Assembly (NCBI RefSeq): GCF_901933205.1
Contig: NC_044596.1
Span: forward strand, 2,978,001 to 3,042,000
Direction of reading: 5' to 3'
DNA: 64,000 bases
Origin: Camarhynchus parvulus
Taxonomy: Eukaryota; Chordata; Aves; Passeriformes; Thraupidae
This document shows, one piece after another, positions 25,911 through 38,400 of the stretch. Position 1 is the stretch's first letter. Each line of letters opens with the position of its first letter. Under the pieces are notes generated by a model. It did no database searches, was not told the DNA's origin, and saw only the letters and a list, made by a program, of their open reading frames with translations. The translations under genes and the position numbers were made by a program.

Positions 25911-26734
25911 GATCCTGACCCTGCTCCTGCTCCTGTTCCTGCTCCTGCCCTACTCCTTCTCCTAGTCCTGCTCCTGCAGGATCGAGGCCACCTCAGCTCC
26001 ACCTGGAGCTCCTGCAGGCGCCTTCCTGCTGCTCCCTGTGCCTGCTGCTGCTGCTGCTGGGAACTTTTCTCCTGCTGCTGCAGGGGTTGGCATCAGCCTG
26101 GCCAGTCCCTGAATGACTGGATTCATGGCTCAGCTACAAACCAGCATTTCCCTGCCTCAATGCCTCACATTCCTTGGATTCTGAGGGTCAGCATCTTGTG
26201 CATACCTTTGGTGTGGGCAGCTCTTTAGAGGATGCCCTGCCCTTCTCTCCATGCTCAGCAGCCCCAGGGATGTTTGCAGAGAGATTTAAAGCCTGGCTGA
26301 GGACTGGGACAGCCCCAGAATAATTCAATTCATTGCTCAGCTACAAACCCTGCTCCTTTGCCTGCCTCACATTCCTTGGACTCTTTCTGAGGGTCAGCAC
26401 CTTGTGCACACCTTTGGGGTGATGCAGCTCTTGAGGAGGATGCCCTGCAGCTCCAGGGATGCTTCCAGAGGGATTCAAAGCCTGGTGTGGGCTGTGCCAG
26501 CCTGAGCCTGTTGGGTATCCCCAGCCTGTCCTGGAAAGGTGCTGCTGCTGCTGCTGCAAGGTCAGGGATGGCAAGCACTGAGTGCAGCTCGGTGCTGCAA
26601 GCAGTTCATTAACATCAGTTAATTGTTCAGTGTAATTGCCTCCACGGGTCAGCCCCTCTCTCCAAAGAAAGCCTGCATTAGTTTGGAAATTAAATTGCCT
26701 GTAAGGAACAGAGGCTCTTGGTTTGTCATCACCA

Positions 26735-26800
26735 TAAAATCATGGAAAGGTTTGGGTTGGAAGGGACATCAAAGCTCCTCCAGTTCCATCCCCCTTTCCC
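26735..26800 (-). mobile_element. CR1-like 3' end fragment, minus strand
   Basis: 'AAATCATGGAAAGGTTTGGG' followed by 'TTGGAAGGGACATCAAAG' and 'CCAGTTCCATCC' is the reverse complement of a CR1 tail. Confidence 0.65.
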
Positions 26801-26934
26801 TATCCCAGCTTGCTCCAAGGCTGGGTGGGGGCAACACAAACAAAATCCACCCCCAGGTTCAGGCAGAGCCCAGCAGAACTCCTGGGGTCTTGTTTGGGAC
26901 CCCTGAAATCAAAATCAGGCTTCATACTCTGGCA

Positions 26935-26995
26935 GGGGGTGGAATGAGATGAGCTTTAATGTCCCTTCCAACCCAAACCATTCTGTGATTCTCTG
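26935..26995 (+). mobile_element. CR1-like 3' end fragment
   Basis: 'GGGGGTGGAATGAGATGAGC', 'AATGTCCCTTCCAACCCAAA' and 'CATTCTGTGATTCTCTGA' form a CR1 tail, 140 bp from another in the opposite orientation. Confidence 0.7.
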
Positions 26996-27513
26996 AATTG
27001 AATTCTGGGCATACTTAACTTGATTTGTGCCTGAAAGGCAAAATCCCAGCAGGGCCCAGACACAAAACAGCCAGGAAGAGAGATGACAGCCTTGCAGAAG
27101 GAACAAGTCTCAGAAGGGTTGGTAAATGTACCCTCAGTGTCTCCAGGCAGAATATCCAGACTGAGTTTATGAGTTAACAATGTCAAAAACAACAAAGAAA
27201 ACACCCAGCTTTGCATTTTGCACAGAATATTCATCTAATTCCTAACCATCAGTCCCACCCTGGCTCAGACCTGTCATTTCCATGTCTACATGAGCCTGTC
27301 AAGACCTCCTGTCCCAATTAAAAACATCCTTGTGCACATCTTTCATTACAAAGATCAAACTCAGGAGCAGTGGCTGGTGGGACTCTGGCAGTGTCAGGGA
27401 GCAGCAGCTGCACCCAGAAATAATTTGTGTTAATTGCAGTTAATTACAGCCCCTCCAGGGCTGCATCAGGGGAGCCTTGGGGCTGAGACTGAGGTGGAGA
27501 CCCTCACCCTGCC

Positions 27514-28447
27514 CTGCAGGGTGATCCCAAACCCACCAGGATTTAACAGCAGGAACTCCAGCTCTAGCTCTGCTTTAAGATATTCTCAGGTAAATTTGCA
27601 TCACTGGCAAATGGAGGAAAGCAAACACCAAACCAATAAAATCTGGCTGCTCTAACACAGCAGTGAGAGGCTGCAATGGCCCTGGTGGGGCTGCTCTTTG
27701 CAGGGTGTTGGTTCTGTGGGGCTTGGGTGGGAGCTGCAGTGATGAGCTTGGGCCTTTTTCCATTTACAGTTCCATTAGGAACAAAGAACAGGGCCAAAAA
27801 GAGAAAAAAAAGGATAATGAAGAGGAGCATGGTGGGGTTGGAGAAGGTTCTTCTTGTCTCCTTGTGAAAGGGCAGAGCCCCAGCTCCTGGTTGTTGCCCA
27901 AACTGTGCTGGAATGGGGTTAAAAAGCCTCAGACACCTCCAGCATCTCCCACAGGGCTGGAGAGAGCCCAGATCAGTCCTGGAGAGCCCAGATCGGTCCT
28001 GGAGAGATCCCAGCTGGATCCTGGAGAGCCCAACTGGATCCTGGGGTGATCCCAACTGGATCCTGCACTGATCCCAGCTGGATCCTGGAGCCCAGGTTTG
28101 CTGTTCCCCAGCTTGGTTCAGCAGCATCCATTATCCTTTTTTTCTCTTTTTGGCCCTGTTCTTTGTTCCTAATGGAACTGTAAATGGAAAAAGGCCCAAG
28201 CTCGTCACTGCAGCTCCCACCCAAGCCGTGCTTGGCCCCACAGGACCAACACCCTGCAAAGAGCAGCCCCACCAGGGCCATTGCAGCCTCCCACTGCTGT
28301 GTTAGAGCAGCCAGATTTTATTGCTTTGGGGTTTGCTTTCCTCCATTTGCCAGTGATGCAAATTTACCTGAGAATATCTTAAAGCAGAGCTAGAGCTGGA
28401 GTTCCTGCTGTTAAATCCTGGTGGGTTTGGGATCACCCTGCAGGTCT
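27514..28447. repeat. Large inverted repeat, arms about 315-325 bp, spacer about 295 bp
   Basis: The left arm (about 27514-27827, beginning CTGCAGGGTGATCCC) is the reverse complement of the right arm (about 28122-28447, ending GGGATCACCCTGCAG). By eye there are only scattered mismatches and one 12-bp insertion in the right arm (near 28222). The spacer contains a short minisatellite (GAGAGCCCAGATC.GTCCTG, 27959-28090). Reading frames in the two arms are mirror images and not genes. Confidence 0.9.
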
Positions 28448-29450
28448 CCAGCTCCCCAAGGGCTCAGCTCTTTTCTTCCCAACACAGGAGACAGACAGGG
28501 GCGGTGTTGTTCCTTGCAGAGGGGTTTATGTGCACCAAGCCAGCCCTGGCTGGCTCCAAGCAGGGGTTTAATCATTAACTGGGCACTGAGGAGCAGCCAG
28601 GGGTTATTCTCATTAATTAATTGCAGTTCTGAGCACAGACAGGCTGGGCTGAGGCGCTGGCAGTGACCTCCACATCTGCACAGGGATGGAATTGGTGGGA
28701 TGGAGCCTCTGCCTGTCCTGGTGCTGCTCCAGGGAGGAGATTCCCTCTCCAGCACCTTTGTCAGAGGAAGGAAGAGGAATTTCCTTTACAAGCACAGCCC
28801 AGAAGAATTTAACTCTCTTTTAATTACCTGAATTAATTTAAATTTAAACTTAAGTTTTTTTCAATTAAATGTCACTTAAAAACTTTTTAAACTTTACGTT
28901 AATTAAATTTAACTCTCCTTTAGCAGTGTAAGGTGCGAGGCAGTGGTGCTGCCCCAGGAAGGTCTCCTGGAATTCCATGATTTTATGGTTCTCTGAAATA
29001 ACACTGATTATTCCCAGGGGGTTCCCACCGGCACTTTTATCCCATTTTATTGCTCCTACAAAGCCAATCCTGGTGCTTTGCTGCTCCCAGGGCAATAAAT
29101 GCCCTCAGTTCTGCTGGAGCCCAGCCAAGAGTGGGGAATTTATGGCCTGGGTTTGGTACAAAACACAACAATTACTGCAATCCAGGATTAATCATATCGC
29201 CATTAACAGCACAAAACGGCTCAGTGGAGATTTATCCCCAGCCAGGGAGATTCCAAAGTGCTTCAGGGATTGTCTCACACAGAAAACAGAGGGGAAGATC
29301 AAGGCCCTGGAGCCCACAGGACTGAGAAAATCTCTAAATCTCCCCCTGAACCCTTCCCACTCCTCACCCAGGGGTAGGAATGTGCTCCCTGTTGATGGAG
29401 TGACCAAATTTTGTTATTATTTTTGGTCTGCTTAAAAAGGTAAAAAGCCC

Positions 29451-29844
29451 TGTGGTGGTGTTCACAGGGTTCCCAGGACAAGGGAAGAGATGAAAATCAT
29501 GACTCCATGCTTCAGAAGGCTGTTTTTTTATTTTATGATATATATTAAAAGAAAATTATATATTCAAACCATACTAAAAGAATAGAAGAAAGGATTTCAT
29601 CAGAAGGCTTGAAAGGAATAGAAAAGAATGATAATAAAATCTTGTGACTGACCAGAGAGTCCGAGACAGCTGGACTGTGATTGGCCATTAATTAAAAACA
29701 ACCAACATGAGACCAATCACAGATGCACCTGTTGCATTCTACAGCAGCAGATAACCATTGTTTACATCTCATTTCTGAGGCCTCTCAGCTTCTCAGGAGA
29801 AAAGATCCTAAGGAAAGGATTTTTCATAAAATATGTCTGTGACA
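29451..29844 (+). mobile_element. Solo LTR, family A copy 3
   Basis: This 394-bp element starts TGTGGTGGTG and ends CTGTGACA. It is flanked by a perfect 6-bp duplication, AAGCCC (29445-29450 and 29845-29850). It is similar along its whole length to the copies at 1559, 2340 and 33885. Confidence 0.9.
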
Positions 29845-31899
29845 AAGCCCAGAAGTTTTTCTCCTTCATTTGGTACAAAGACACCTCATAGGACCTGGGG
29901 GATTTCACCTCAGACCTGGGGCTGCCCATTGGACAGAGGCCAAGAGGTCCAGCCTAGATAATTCACTAGAAAAAGAAGAGAATAAAGGAAATAATAATAA
30001 TAAAGAAAATAATTTTGTGGGGTGTTTTAGCATGAGCAAGGACCTCCTTATCCCTAGGTCGGTTTTTCTCTAGAAGAGCTTTGTTATTTTACCTTTTATT
30101 AAACCTTTTTATGTTTCCAGCACTACTTCAGGAGCCATCCTGCTGATTTTATGCTTTTTGAAGTATCAGAGCTATCTCGGGTGGGATGGGCTCCTCTGAG
30201 AGCTCAGGAGTAACCCAGGGAATGCTGTCCTGCACGTCCTGGGCACACTCAGGGTGCTGGAGCCAGCCCAGGGCCTCTCAGAGATGCCACAGGTGGGAAT
30301 TTTTAATTTTTAATCCATCATTTTTAATGAAAGGCAAAGCAGCCCCAAGTCCCTGGCAGTGACTGAAATGCCTCTGTAGCTTTGGAGCTATCTCTAAATG
30401 AATCAATAAATAACAAATAAACTCCTCTCAATCCTTTGGTTGGTGCAAAAGAGGAATTGTGTTTATGGAACAAACTGCCCTGAGTTTGTTCTTCACACCC
30501 CACGGTCTGAACCCACCCTGTTCACATTTCAGGGACTGGTTCAGGGCAAAAATGGAAGCAGAAATCAGCTTTTTGACCCCAAAACAGGATCAAAACACAG
30601 ACATGAGCTCAGGGAAGGGCCAATCAAACCACAGGGGTCTGAGGAACCTTTCACAAAGTTCTTGGTGGGAAGTTCTGCCTGGAAGTGGCTCACAGCAAAC
30701 ACCATTTTGTGACATACTGCGTGTTTTATATTAAAGCATTTTGTCTGTAGGGCAGGGGAATTCCTCTCAAACTCTGCAATTTCTGCTCCTGGCCTCTTCA
30801 CCTTTTTTTTCCCCTTCCATGGTGTCATCACATCCCTAGGTAGCTAAAAAGACCATTTTGGGGTCTTTTTGATGACATCTCTGCCACTCCTCTGAGCATT
30901 TTGACCATCTCCACTTTGCTCATCAATCCAAGACCTCAGAAGATTTTTAGTGCACCCATTTTAAAATTTACACATCGATATATGAAAAAAAGAATTAAAC
31001 ATCAAGAGGAAAGCAAAGACTAACTGAGCTGCAAGCTGCAAAAACAACTTTATTAAACAAAATCCGAGCTGGAGGTGGAGGAAGAGAAAATTTCCAGCCA
31101 GCAGAACCATCACATTTTAAGGTAGGTGAATCTCAATTTGCCCTTAAAATACTATTTTTTTTGAGAACTGTGCTGTTGTAGAGTGATTGTAGGAGAAAGA
31201 TTTCACCTACAGGATGTACCAGTTCTGAAATTCAACATAATTATTCCTATAAAAATAAAGGTAGTGACTTAGGATGATTTTTCTCCCCACTGTGCCCTTA
31301 TTTTTTTTTTCCTTTTAAAGCTATAAATTAAATTACTGCCCTTTTTGGCCAAGAACAACCAAAACCAAAAATTATATGGATGGGGTAAAATGCACCCCAG
31401 TTCTGGATGGTGCAAAAAATGGATCCTAAAAACATTTTCACAATATAAGGCTGAAATAAAGACAGGAAAACCCCAACCATTCATGGTTTGCTCCTGGGAT
31501 TTCTCTAGCTCTTGTCTCTTTCTGCTTTATATTTAATGCCTGTTTGTGGGTTAGCATTAAAAAACAACTCCTTGCCTAAAAACTAACATTAAATGAGATT
31601 AAAATGGAGCTGAGGGTTCTGTCCTGCAGAGCAGAAATAAGGAAAAGAGGGATTGTACTGCTGGACATCAGAAAAAATTAAATAAGCATAGGAATTACAT
31701 TTTTACTGATTTTTTGATTAAAAAAAAAAAAGCCATTCATCTCTTTACAGGTAATTTTTATTAGGTCTCATTGCTTCAAGTCCTCCAGACTGGTGGGAAT
31801 TATGACTTTGAGTGAAAATCCCCATTTTTTACAAATTCTGTCTCTGTTGGCTGCAGTGAGGGAATTGCTGAGGCTCTGCCATGAGTGAGGAGAGCTGGG

Positions 31900-32245
31900 G
31901 GGACTGGAGCTGTGCCCCAAACCCCAAACCAGCACAAACTGGGGGCACTGGAGCTGTGCCCCAAACCCCAAACCAGCACAAACTGGGGGCACTGGAGCTG
32001 TGCCCCAAACCCCAAACCAGCACAAACTGGGGGCACTGGAGCTGTGCCCCAAACCCCAAACCAGCACAAACTGGGGGCACTGGAGCTGTGCCCCAAACCC
32101 CAAACCAGCACAAACTGGGGAAACTGGAGCTGTGCCCCAAACCCCAAACCAGCACAAACTGGGGGCACTGGAGCTGTGCCCCAAACCCCAAACCAGCACA
32201 AACTGGGGAAACTGGAGCTGTGCCCCAAACCAGCACAAACCAGGG
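31900..32245 (+). repeat. Minisatellite, 44-bp unit, about 8 copies
   Basis: The unit is ACTGGGGGCACTGGAGCTGT plus GCCCCAAACCCCAAACCAGCACAA, with GGGGGC replaced by GGGGAA in some copies. The array ends about 250 bp upstream of the signal-peptide exon of the FCAMR-like gene. Confidence 0.92.
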
Positions 32246-32492
32246 TTCAGAGCAGGAGTGTGAGATCTGCAGAGCACCATTAACTCTTTTTTTCCTCTTA
32301 AAATTCCCTTATTTTTGGCCCAAGACAGGTCAGAGCCTCGGTTCAGCAGGGAGGCAGAGCCCTGCCCTGAGTGGCCACCAGAGCACTGCAGAGGCTGCCA
32401 CAATCTCTCTCTTCTGCTTGATAACACAGAAATCAGCAAAATCCCCTCCCCACGGTGAGGATTGCCCAGGGGAACACTCAGGAGGGCTGGAC

Positions 32493-35400
32493 ATGGTGCT
32501 TCTCCTCCTTCTAGCAGCTCTGCTGCCAGGTAAGAGTCAGCAAGGCACGAGTGGCAGCCCCTGACAGGAACAGGTCAAGCTGGACCTGGGGACCAGGCTG
32601 GATCCTCCCCTGGACACCCAACACCTCCACCTGGGTTGGAATCCTGGATGCTCAGAATTTTAAATTTAATTTTTTTTAATTATTATTATTATGCTGAAAG
32701 GCACAGACTCACCAGAGAACACCACAATTGACCTGAGGCTGTGGAGAAGGTTTCCAAAATTTATTAATAGCACTGGGATTATGGATGTGGAGTTGGTTAG
32801 AAGTGTGTAATGTCACAGGGTGGAAAACTTTAAAGTTTGGGGTTTTAGAATATAGAAATAAATATGAAGCAAGATGGAGGTTTTAGGGTAAAATCAAGTT
32901 GTTCTTCTTTACCTTATTCTTCCTTCTTCTTCACCTTCTTCTTCCTTCTTCTTCATAAGTTTGAGGGATGTTTTGTAATTGGGCAGAAAATTCTGCATTG
33001 AGGGCTTTGAGAGATCAGTTATTGAGTTAAAAGGGAAAATAATCTAAGTGGCATTTCTTAATTAGATCGTTTAGGCTTAAAAGACCTTGTACCAAGAGAT
33101 TGTTGGCCATTTTGTGCCTTACTGATGAAAAGCTGCAGAACTCACAGTAGTGAGACTGTAACACCAGGGGCACTCAGGGAGAGGAAACACCACGTCCAAA
33201 ATAGATTTTTTGTGATACCAGGGGCACTTAGGGAGAGGAAACACCACATCCAGAATAGATTTCCTGATCCCTGAGTGCCCTGCTGGCCCTCAGAACCCCA
33301 GCCCTGCCTGGAAGGAGCCGTGCTGGGCTCTGCTGGCTGGCTGGCAGTAACCCAACCCTCGTCTGTCTGTCTGTCTGTCTGTCCCCCAGGGCCCGTGGCC
33401 AGCAGCCTGCACAGCTCCAGGGTTTTGGCAGGAAGCCTTGGAGGCTCCATCACCCACCAGTGCTTCTACACTCCCACGCCAGCCAACCAACACCAGCGGA
33501 AATATTGGTGTAAAATATCAGCCAACGGGCCCTGCTCCACCATCATCTCCAGCAGCTTCACCTCCAGCCACTACCAGGGCAGGGTGGCCCTGAGGGATGT
33601 CCCCCAGAATGGCACCTTCACAGTGACAATGACAGGGCTGAGGAGCAGCGACTCGGGCACCTACAGGTGTGGCATTGGCAGCACAAACCGAGGGCTCTAC
33701 ACCAGCCTCACCCTGGCTGTTTGGGCAGGTAGGGTTTTGTCTGGGCTCCTGGGAGAGCTTTGGGGTCAGGTGCTTCAGCTTTTTGCTGTTAGCCAGTCTT
33801 GTATTTGTGGGGTGCCCGGACAAAGGAATGATGAATCTGACTCCATGTTCTCAGAAGGATGATTTATTATTTTATGGTCTAAATTGTGGTGGTGTTCGCA
33901 GTGGTCCTAGGACGAGGGAAGAGATGAGAATCTTGACTCCATGTTTCAGAAGGCTGATTTATTATTTTATGATGTATGTTATATGAAAATTATATATTAA
34001 AATTACACTAAAGAAAGAGAAAGGATTTCATCAGAAGGCTAGCAAAAGAAAAGAAATTGAATGATATTAAATCTTGTGACTGACCAGAGAGTCCGAGACA
34101 GCTGGACTGTGATTGACCATGAATTAGTAACAACCACATGAGACCAATTAAAGATGCACCTGTTGCATTCCACAGCAGCAGATAATTATTGTTCACATTT
34201 CATTTCTGAGGCCTCTCGGCTTCTCAAGAGAAAAATCTTAGCAAAAGTATTTTTCACAAAATAGGTCCGTGACACTATATTATATTAAAGAATAATAAAC
34301 TAAACTATACTAAAGAATACAGAAAGGATACAGACAGAAGGCTAAAAAGATAGCAATGAAAAACTCAGGACTCTTTCCAGAGTCCAACACAGCTTGGCTG
34401 CTGATTGGCCAATAAATCAAAATAATTCACGGCAGAAACCCAATGAAACAATCACCTGTTAGTAAACAATCTCCAAACACATTCCAAAGCAGCAAAACAT
34501 GGGAGAAGCAAATGAGATAATTATTGTTTTCCTTTTCTCTGAGGCTTCTCAGCTTCCCAGGAGAGAAATCCTGGCAAAGGGATTTTTCCACAAAATATGA
34601 CGGTGACAAGCCAGATAATAGAGTTTTATAATATATTTTTATATAAAGTTATTCTATAACTTTTATAATTTTGGGGTGTAAAAGCACCCAGATTTAGTCA
34701 AATCAGCTGTTCAGAAATGTGAAAGGATTCTCCTTCTGCTGCCTGTTGGAAACACAGGTTTGGAGGCTCTGGGGAAGGGGCACAGGGGAAGTGTCTGAGT
34801 GAATGGCTTTTGGGGAGGTAAAGGAAATAACTGCTGGACCTACAGGGTGTGAACTGTGTGTGGATATTTTTTGAGATATTTTAAGCTAAAGAGATGAATA
34901 TTTGTTATCCTAGAGCAGAGCTCAGCAGCATGGCCTGAGATAAGTGGTAGAGCCAAAAGGATGGGGCAGGTTTGGGGGGCTCTGTGTGCTGACAGTCCCT
35001 GTCCTGCTCTCTCCCTACAGATGCCACGGTGCCAAAGCCAACCCAGCTCATCCAGGGGCAGCTCCACGGCTCTGTCACAGTACTGTGCCCCTCTGGGGAC
35101 ACCCAGAGTGACCAGAAGAGGTTCTGGTGCAAAGTGGGCAGAAGCAGCTGCACTCCCATCGCCAGCTCCGACGGCTTTGTGGGCAGGAGGTACCAAGGAC
35201 GCATCGTTATCACCCCCCAGGAGAGCTCTGGAGCTTTCAAAGTCCTGATCAATGACTTAAAGGAGGAGGATTCGGGGCTGTATCTGTGTGGGACAAAAGG
35301 ATTGAAGGGTCAGGACAGCCCACAGGAGGTGCTTCTGCAGGTGGCCACAGGTAGGACAGGGCATGGAGGGCTCAGTGCTGGGTGAGGGGCGTGAAATTCT

Positions 35401-38400
35401 AACTCTGTGCCCTCCCTGCAGCCTCCACCCTTCCCAGGAGACCCAAATTCCTCAGTGGCACAGATGGGGGCTCGCTGTCGCTACGTCCAAATCACAAACA
35501 GGACAGGACTGCTGGGAACGTGCCTTGAGCTGTTTTATTTTCCAGCACCAGTCTCATTACATGGTTATGGCAATGGGAAGATGCCACCAGCTCACATCCC
35601 AGGCAGCAGACAAAGAACTCAATGTTACAACTTACTTTAAAAGTTTTTTGACCAATCACACAAAGCAAAAGCATATTGACAGTATTTATATGTGTATAGT
35701 ATATATTCTATATTGACAGTAGTTCTATCCAACCGCTATAAGCACACGTACCTTTGGTTAAAACAATGTTTGCTTATTTTGAATACAATACCTGCTTGTC
35801 AGCCTTAAAACACAATGCACAGAGCTCCATTATTAAGCTTAGAGCTCCCTAGATATTATATTATATATTATATATTATATATTATATATTATATATTATA
35901 TATTATATATTATATATTATATATTATATATTATATATTATATATTCTAATATATTCTATTCTATTCTATTAATATGGTATATCTCACTAGATATACTTT
36001 TCTGCAGCTTAGGGAGTTATTCTAGCCAAGCATTAATACACAGATCATTGTTCTATTTGTCCTTAATTTTCTACTTTTTTTTTTTAATTTTTCTGCTGAC
36101 CAATCTCATGGCTGCTGCTTAGCTCCAGTCACAGCTCTGCTGTCTCTGAGGCCTTTTGCAGCTTTCCCAAAACCCTCTGATTTTATGGATTCCCACACAT
36201 GGGGGGCTCAGTGCTGGGTGAAGGATATGAAATTCTAACTCTGTGCCCTCTCCTGCAGCCTCCACCCTTCCCAGGAGACCCAAATTCCTCAGCGGCACAG
36301 TGGGGGGCTCAGTGTCCTTCCGGTGCCACCACGACCCCCAGGGGACCTACGAGAGGAAATACCTGTGCAGGTGGAGGGCAGGGAGCTGCCAGGTGCTGCT
36401 GGACACCGAGGGGTTCGTGCTGGAGTCCCACCGAGGGCGGGCACAGATGTCCAGCAGCTCCACGGTGCTGCTGGGACAGCTGAGGGAGGAGGATGCAGGC
36501 TGGTACTGGTGTGGGGCCAGGAGTGGGCACACTGAGCTCACAGCCCCCCTGAAGCTGCTCATCCACAAGGGTAGGTGGCATGGTGGGTGGCATGGCCTGG
36601 GTGGTCCCCTGTGGTATTCATATTTTCTGGAAAAATCCCTTCGCCCAGGATTTTACTCCTGGGAAGCTGAGAAGCTTCAGAGAAAAGGGAAACAATAATT
36701 ATCTGATTTGCTTCTCCTGTGTTTTGCTGCTTTGGAATGTGTTTGGAGATTGTTTCATTTTCATTGCATCAGTTTCATGTGAATTGTTTTGACTCATTGG
36801 CCAATCAGGGCCAAGCTATGTTGGGACTCTTTCCAGAGTCACGAGTTTTCATTATTATCTTTTTAGCCTTCTGTAAGTATCCTTTCTGTATTCTTTAGTA
36901 TAGTTTAATTTAGTATTCTTTAATATAATATCATAAAATAATAAATTAGTCTTCTAAGAACATGTAGTCAGATTCATCATTCCTCCCTGCCACGAGGCAC
37001 CCCATAAATACAACAGTCCCCAAACCATTCTACATTTTCCTTTCATTATTAGCAAGCAGCTGAGGTGATGGTGAAGGTTTTCAGGGGTGGGAGAGCTGAG
37101 CTTTCCAAAGAAACGGAATAGGTTTGGGTGGTGTTATTGATTAGTGATGATGCAAACCCCTGGGATTTGACATCCTGGTCCTGGCAAGTGCAGCACAGGG
37201 AGGTGTTTGGCTCTGAAGAGGAGCTGAAGGTTATTTTGCAGTTTGAGAAACTGCAGAGGGTAAATAGACAGATCCATGGAACTGCTCCTCTGGCAAAGGC
37301 ACAACGAGGGGGGTTAAGGCAGGAATGTTTGCCAGGTATCCAGGTGTTCATCAGTGCTTTTACAGCACTCCCAGGAATACCCGAGTCTGGTGGTTTTTCA
37401 CACGAGATGACGGGTGAAATGTGTAAATCTGTGGTAAAACTAACAAACATATTGCCCCTGCCAAAGGCTGGGTACTAAAGCCTCCAAATAAAAAACAAAA
37501 TACTATTAATTAATTAATTAATAATGATTAATAATTAATTAATTAATAATGACAAACAAATAAAATATAATAAATTATAAATAAATGATAAATAAATATT
37601 AAAATAATGAATAAATAATAAGTCAATAATAAAGCCTTTCTCTGTAGAAACCTGCTCCTCATGGGACCCAGGAACAGCCACTCCTGAGAGAGCCACAGCA
37701 CCACATCCTGCTGGCCACAGCACAGCCAGGCACAGCAGCAGGGCACGCGGGATGGGCACTGTCCCCAAGGACACCTCCATGGGCCCTGTCACCTATGGCA
37801 CCACCATGGGCACTGTCTCCAAGGACACCAAGATGGGCACTGTCCCTCACAGCACCACCATGGCCACTGTCCCCAAGGACACCAGGATGGGCACTGTCAC
37901 CCAGGGCACCACGATGGGCACTGTCACCTGTGGCACCATCTCCCTGCTGCCCACTGCCATGCCTGGCGCCTCTGCAGCCTCCCCAGGCGACACCTTTCAG
38001 GAGAGGTGAGTCCACAGCCACATCCCTGGTGTTTTCCAGCCTGTCTGCCCCATCCCAGGGCCCTGTGGAAGTTGTGCACAGCTGAAAGTACCTCCAGGGA
38101 CACCAGAAGGGAGAGAAGGCAGCGAGGTTATTGTATTTGTGGGGTGCCCCAATGAAGGAAGGAATGATGAATCTGACTCCATGTTCTCAGAAGGCTAATT
38201 TATTTTATGATACTCTATTATATTAAAGAATGCTATGCTCAACTACACTAAAGAATAGAGAAAGGATAATTACAGAAGATTAAAAAGATAATAATGAAAA
38301 CTCGTGACTCTAGAAAGAGTCTTGACACAGCTTGGCCCCGATTGGCCAATGAGTCAAAACAATTCACACCAAAATCCAATGAAACAATCACCTGTGGGTA

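Larger units (their letters stand above)
23345..32492. other. Gene-free interval between C1orf116 and the FCAMR-like gene
   Basis: No coding exon was recognised in about 9 kb. The interval contains CR1 tails (24165, 26735, 26935), a complex minisatellite and polypyrimidine tract (25.1-25.9 kb), a long inverted repeat (27.5-28.4 kb), a solo LTR (29451) and a 44-bp minisatellite (31.9 kb). Untranslated exons of the FCAMR-like gene could lie near its right end. Confidence 0.5.

Noticed and set aside
25020..26228. Open frames of 402 and 265 residues (plus) and 231 residues (minus) over the polypyrimidine tract
   Set aside because: They are Leu/Pro/Ser or Arg/Glu homopolymers produced by TTCTCC and TCC repeats. 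There are no splice signals, domains or conserved sequence.
31768..32564. Frames of 132-227 residues over 31.9-32.3 kb
   Set aside because: Translations of the 44-bp minisatellite. The real coding start of the receptor is the separate ATG at 32493.
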